NCBI GenBank assembly: GCA_038227745.1
Contig: JBBRPS010000598.1
Span: 1-6,556, forward strand
DNA from: DASPXY01 sp038227745
GTDB lineage: Bacteria > Planctomycetota > Planctomycetia > Gemmatales > Gemmataceae
Reading direction: 5' to 3'
DNA length: 6,556 nucleotides
Part shown: positions 5,769 through 6,556 of the stretch, piece after piece
How positions within the stretch are numbered: the stretch's first letter is position 1
How the letters are laid out: each line of letters begins with the position of its first letter
Made by a program: the position numbers and the translations under genes
Notes under the pieces: model-generated
The model's input: the letters and a program-made list of their open reading frames with translations, nothing else
The model's database searches: none
What the model was told of the DNA's origin: nothing

Positions 5769-6556
5769 ATGGCTCGCCTGCTTGTGTGCCTGCCCGTGTG
5801 CCTGCTGCTGGCGCCGGCCTACCCGGGCAGGTCCCTGGACCCCCGCGAGGCCCCGACCGAGCGCCTCGACTCCGCGCAGCAGCTGCCGGCCCGCGACCCG
5901 ATCGCCTTCCTCGAAAAGTGCCTGGCGCACTACGACGCCACGGTCAAGGGCTACAGCCTGACGTTCCGCAAGCAGGAACGCATCGACGACGAGCTGCAGC
6001 CCGTCGAGATCATCGAGGTCCACTGCAAGGACGAACCGCACAGCGTCTTCCTCAAGTGGCTGGAGGGCGCCCGCAAGGCGGTGCGCGTCGTGTACGTCGA
6101 GGGCGAGAACGACGGCAACATGCTGGCGCTGCCCAAGCTCATCCCGCTCATCGTCGCGCGCGACCCCAACGGCGACGACGCGAAACAGTCGGGCCGTTAC
6201 CCGATCACGGAGTTCGGGCTGAAGAAGGCCACACAGCGGGTGCTGCGCGGCTGGAAGAAGGCGCACGCGGACAACCATCTGCACGTCGAGTACCTCGGGA
6301 TCCACAAGGTCCCAGAGGCCGGCAACGTCGCGTGCTACAAGCTGCGCCGCAGTCGCTACGCGAAGCCCGAGGAGGACGGCGTCACCGAACTGACCATTTA
6401 CCTCGACACCGAGAACCTGCTGCAGGTCGGGTCGGTGCTGCTGGAACCTTCCGAGCGACGGGTGTTCGCCGACGGGGTCGAGCTGGATCTCACCGCGACC
6501 GAGTTCGACCTGCTGGCGTACCTGATGCGCCGCCCGGGCCGGGTGTTCTCCCGCGA
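5769..6556 (+). CDS. Secreted DUF1571 protein, running into an OmpR-type winged-helix sequence; cut by the window edge
   Basis: 262 complete codons are visible, with no stop before the edge. Residues 1-17 are a short signal peptide (MARLLVCLPVCLLLAPA). Residues about 42-224 match DUF1571, a family of exported proteins of unknown function common in planctomycetes: FLEKCLAHYDATVKGYSLTF, KQERIDDELQPVE, SVFLKW, VVYVEGEND and YPITEFGLKKATQRVL. From about residue 219 the frame reads as the start of an OmpR/PhoB C-terminal domain: VGSVLLEPSERRVFADG, then ELDLTATEFDLLAYL and RRPGRVFSR. The usual DUF1571 ending (a further strand region and an LNP-type tail, from memory) is missing. A signal peptide and a cytoplasmic DNA-binding domain are incompatible in one working protein, so the 3' part is suspect. 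GGAG at 5757-5760, 8 nt before the ATG, supports the start. The DUF1571 call is firm; the authenticity of the fusion is not. Confidence 0.82.
   Translation, partial: MARLLVCLPVCLLLAPAYPGRSLDPREAPTERLDSAQQLPARDPIAFLEKCLAHYDATVKGYSLTFRKQERIDDELQPVEIIEVHCKDEPHSVFLKWLEGARKAVRVVYVEGENDGNMLALPKLIPLIVARDPNGDDAKQSGRYPITEFGLKKATQRVLRGWKKAHADNHLHVEYLGIHKVPEAGNVACYKLRRSRYAKPEEDGVTELTIYLDTENLLQVGSVLLEPSERRVFADGVELDLTATEFDLLAYLMRRPGRVFSR
6423..6556 (+). other. Partial OmpR/PhoB-type winged-helix DNA-binding domain (N-terminal part)
   Basis: Residues about 219-262 of the preceding frame follow the family pattern closely. There is a first beta-hairpin (VLLEPSERRV, FADG), then ELDLT-x-TEFDLLAYL for the first helix, then the RRPGRVFSR turn that normally leads into the recognition part of the domain. 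In response regulators this domain follows a receiver domain and binds promoter DNA; no receiver domain is present here. The remaining two-thirds of the domain lie outside the window. It may be the tail of a separate regulator gene joined to the DUF1571 gene by deletion or misassembly. Confidence 0.75.

Noticed and set aside
5619..6305. A 228-codon open frame on the minus strand opposite the DUF1571 gene
   Set aside because: It lies antisense to a recognisable family and has the same shadow composition. No start signal or domain was seen.

Overview
The window is GC-rich and carries four substantial genes plus one tiny ORF. Every predicted product has an N-terminal signal peptide, so this is a neighbourhood of exported proteins. 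The family content points to a planctomycete, probably a Gemmata-like lineage: a VIT/VWA protein with a long acidic linker and an extra C-terminal domain, a PPC-like domain joined to a thioredoxin fold, a secreted TPR protein, and a DUF1571 protein. This assignment rests on family recognition and base composition; there is no rRNA or other marker gene here.

Layout. Bases 1-116 are non-coding and hold inverted repeats just past the end of the first gene. A VIT + VWA protein of 879 aa lies on the minus strand (117-2756). A 393-bp intergenic region separates it from a divergent plus-strand gene (3150-4100, 316 aa) encoding a PPC-like domain followed by a redoxin domain whose WCxxC motif has decayed to RDAAC. 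Next comes a secreted TPR protein (4209-5525, 438 aa), closed by a convincing intrinsic terminator (5555-5591). A 22-codon signal-peptide-like ORF (5621-5689) follows. A DUF1571 gene (5769 to the window edge) then has its own candidate promoter.

The most striking point is at the right edge. Near base 6420-6445 the DUF1571 frame passes without a stop into what reads as the start of an OmpR/PhoB-type winged-helix DNA-binding domain. A secreted domain followed by a cytoplasmic DNA-binding domain makes little topological sense. The likeliest explanations are an assembly chimera or a deletion that fused two genes at a short shared stretch; a true novel fusion is possible but less likely.

How the genes work together is not clear from sequence. 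The plausible shared theme is envelope-located binding or scaffold proteins (VWA metal-dependent adhesion, TPR protein-protein contacts, PPC-like beta domain). No pathway or complex can be named. I saw no tRNA, rRNA, CRISPR array, insertion sequence or phage gene.
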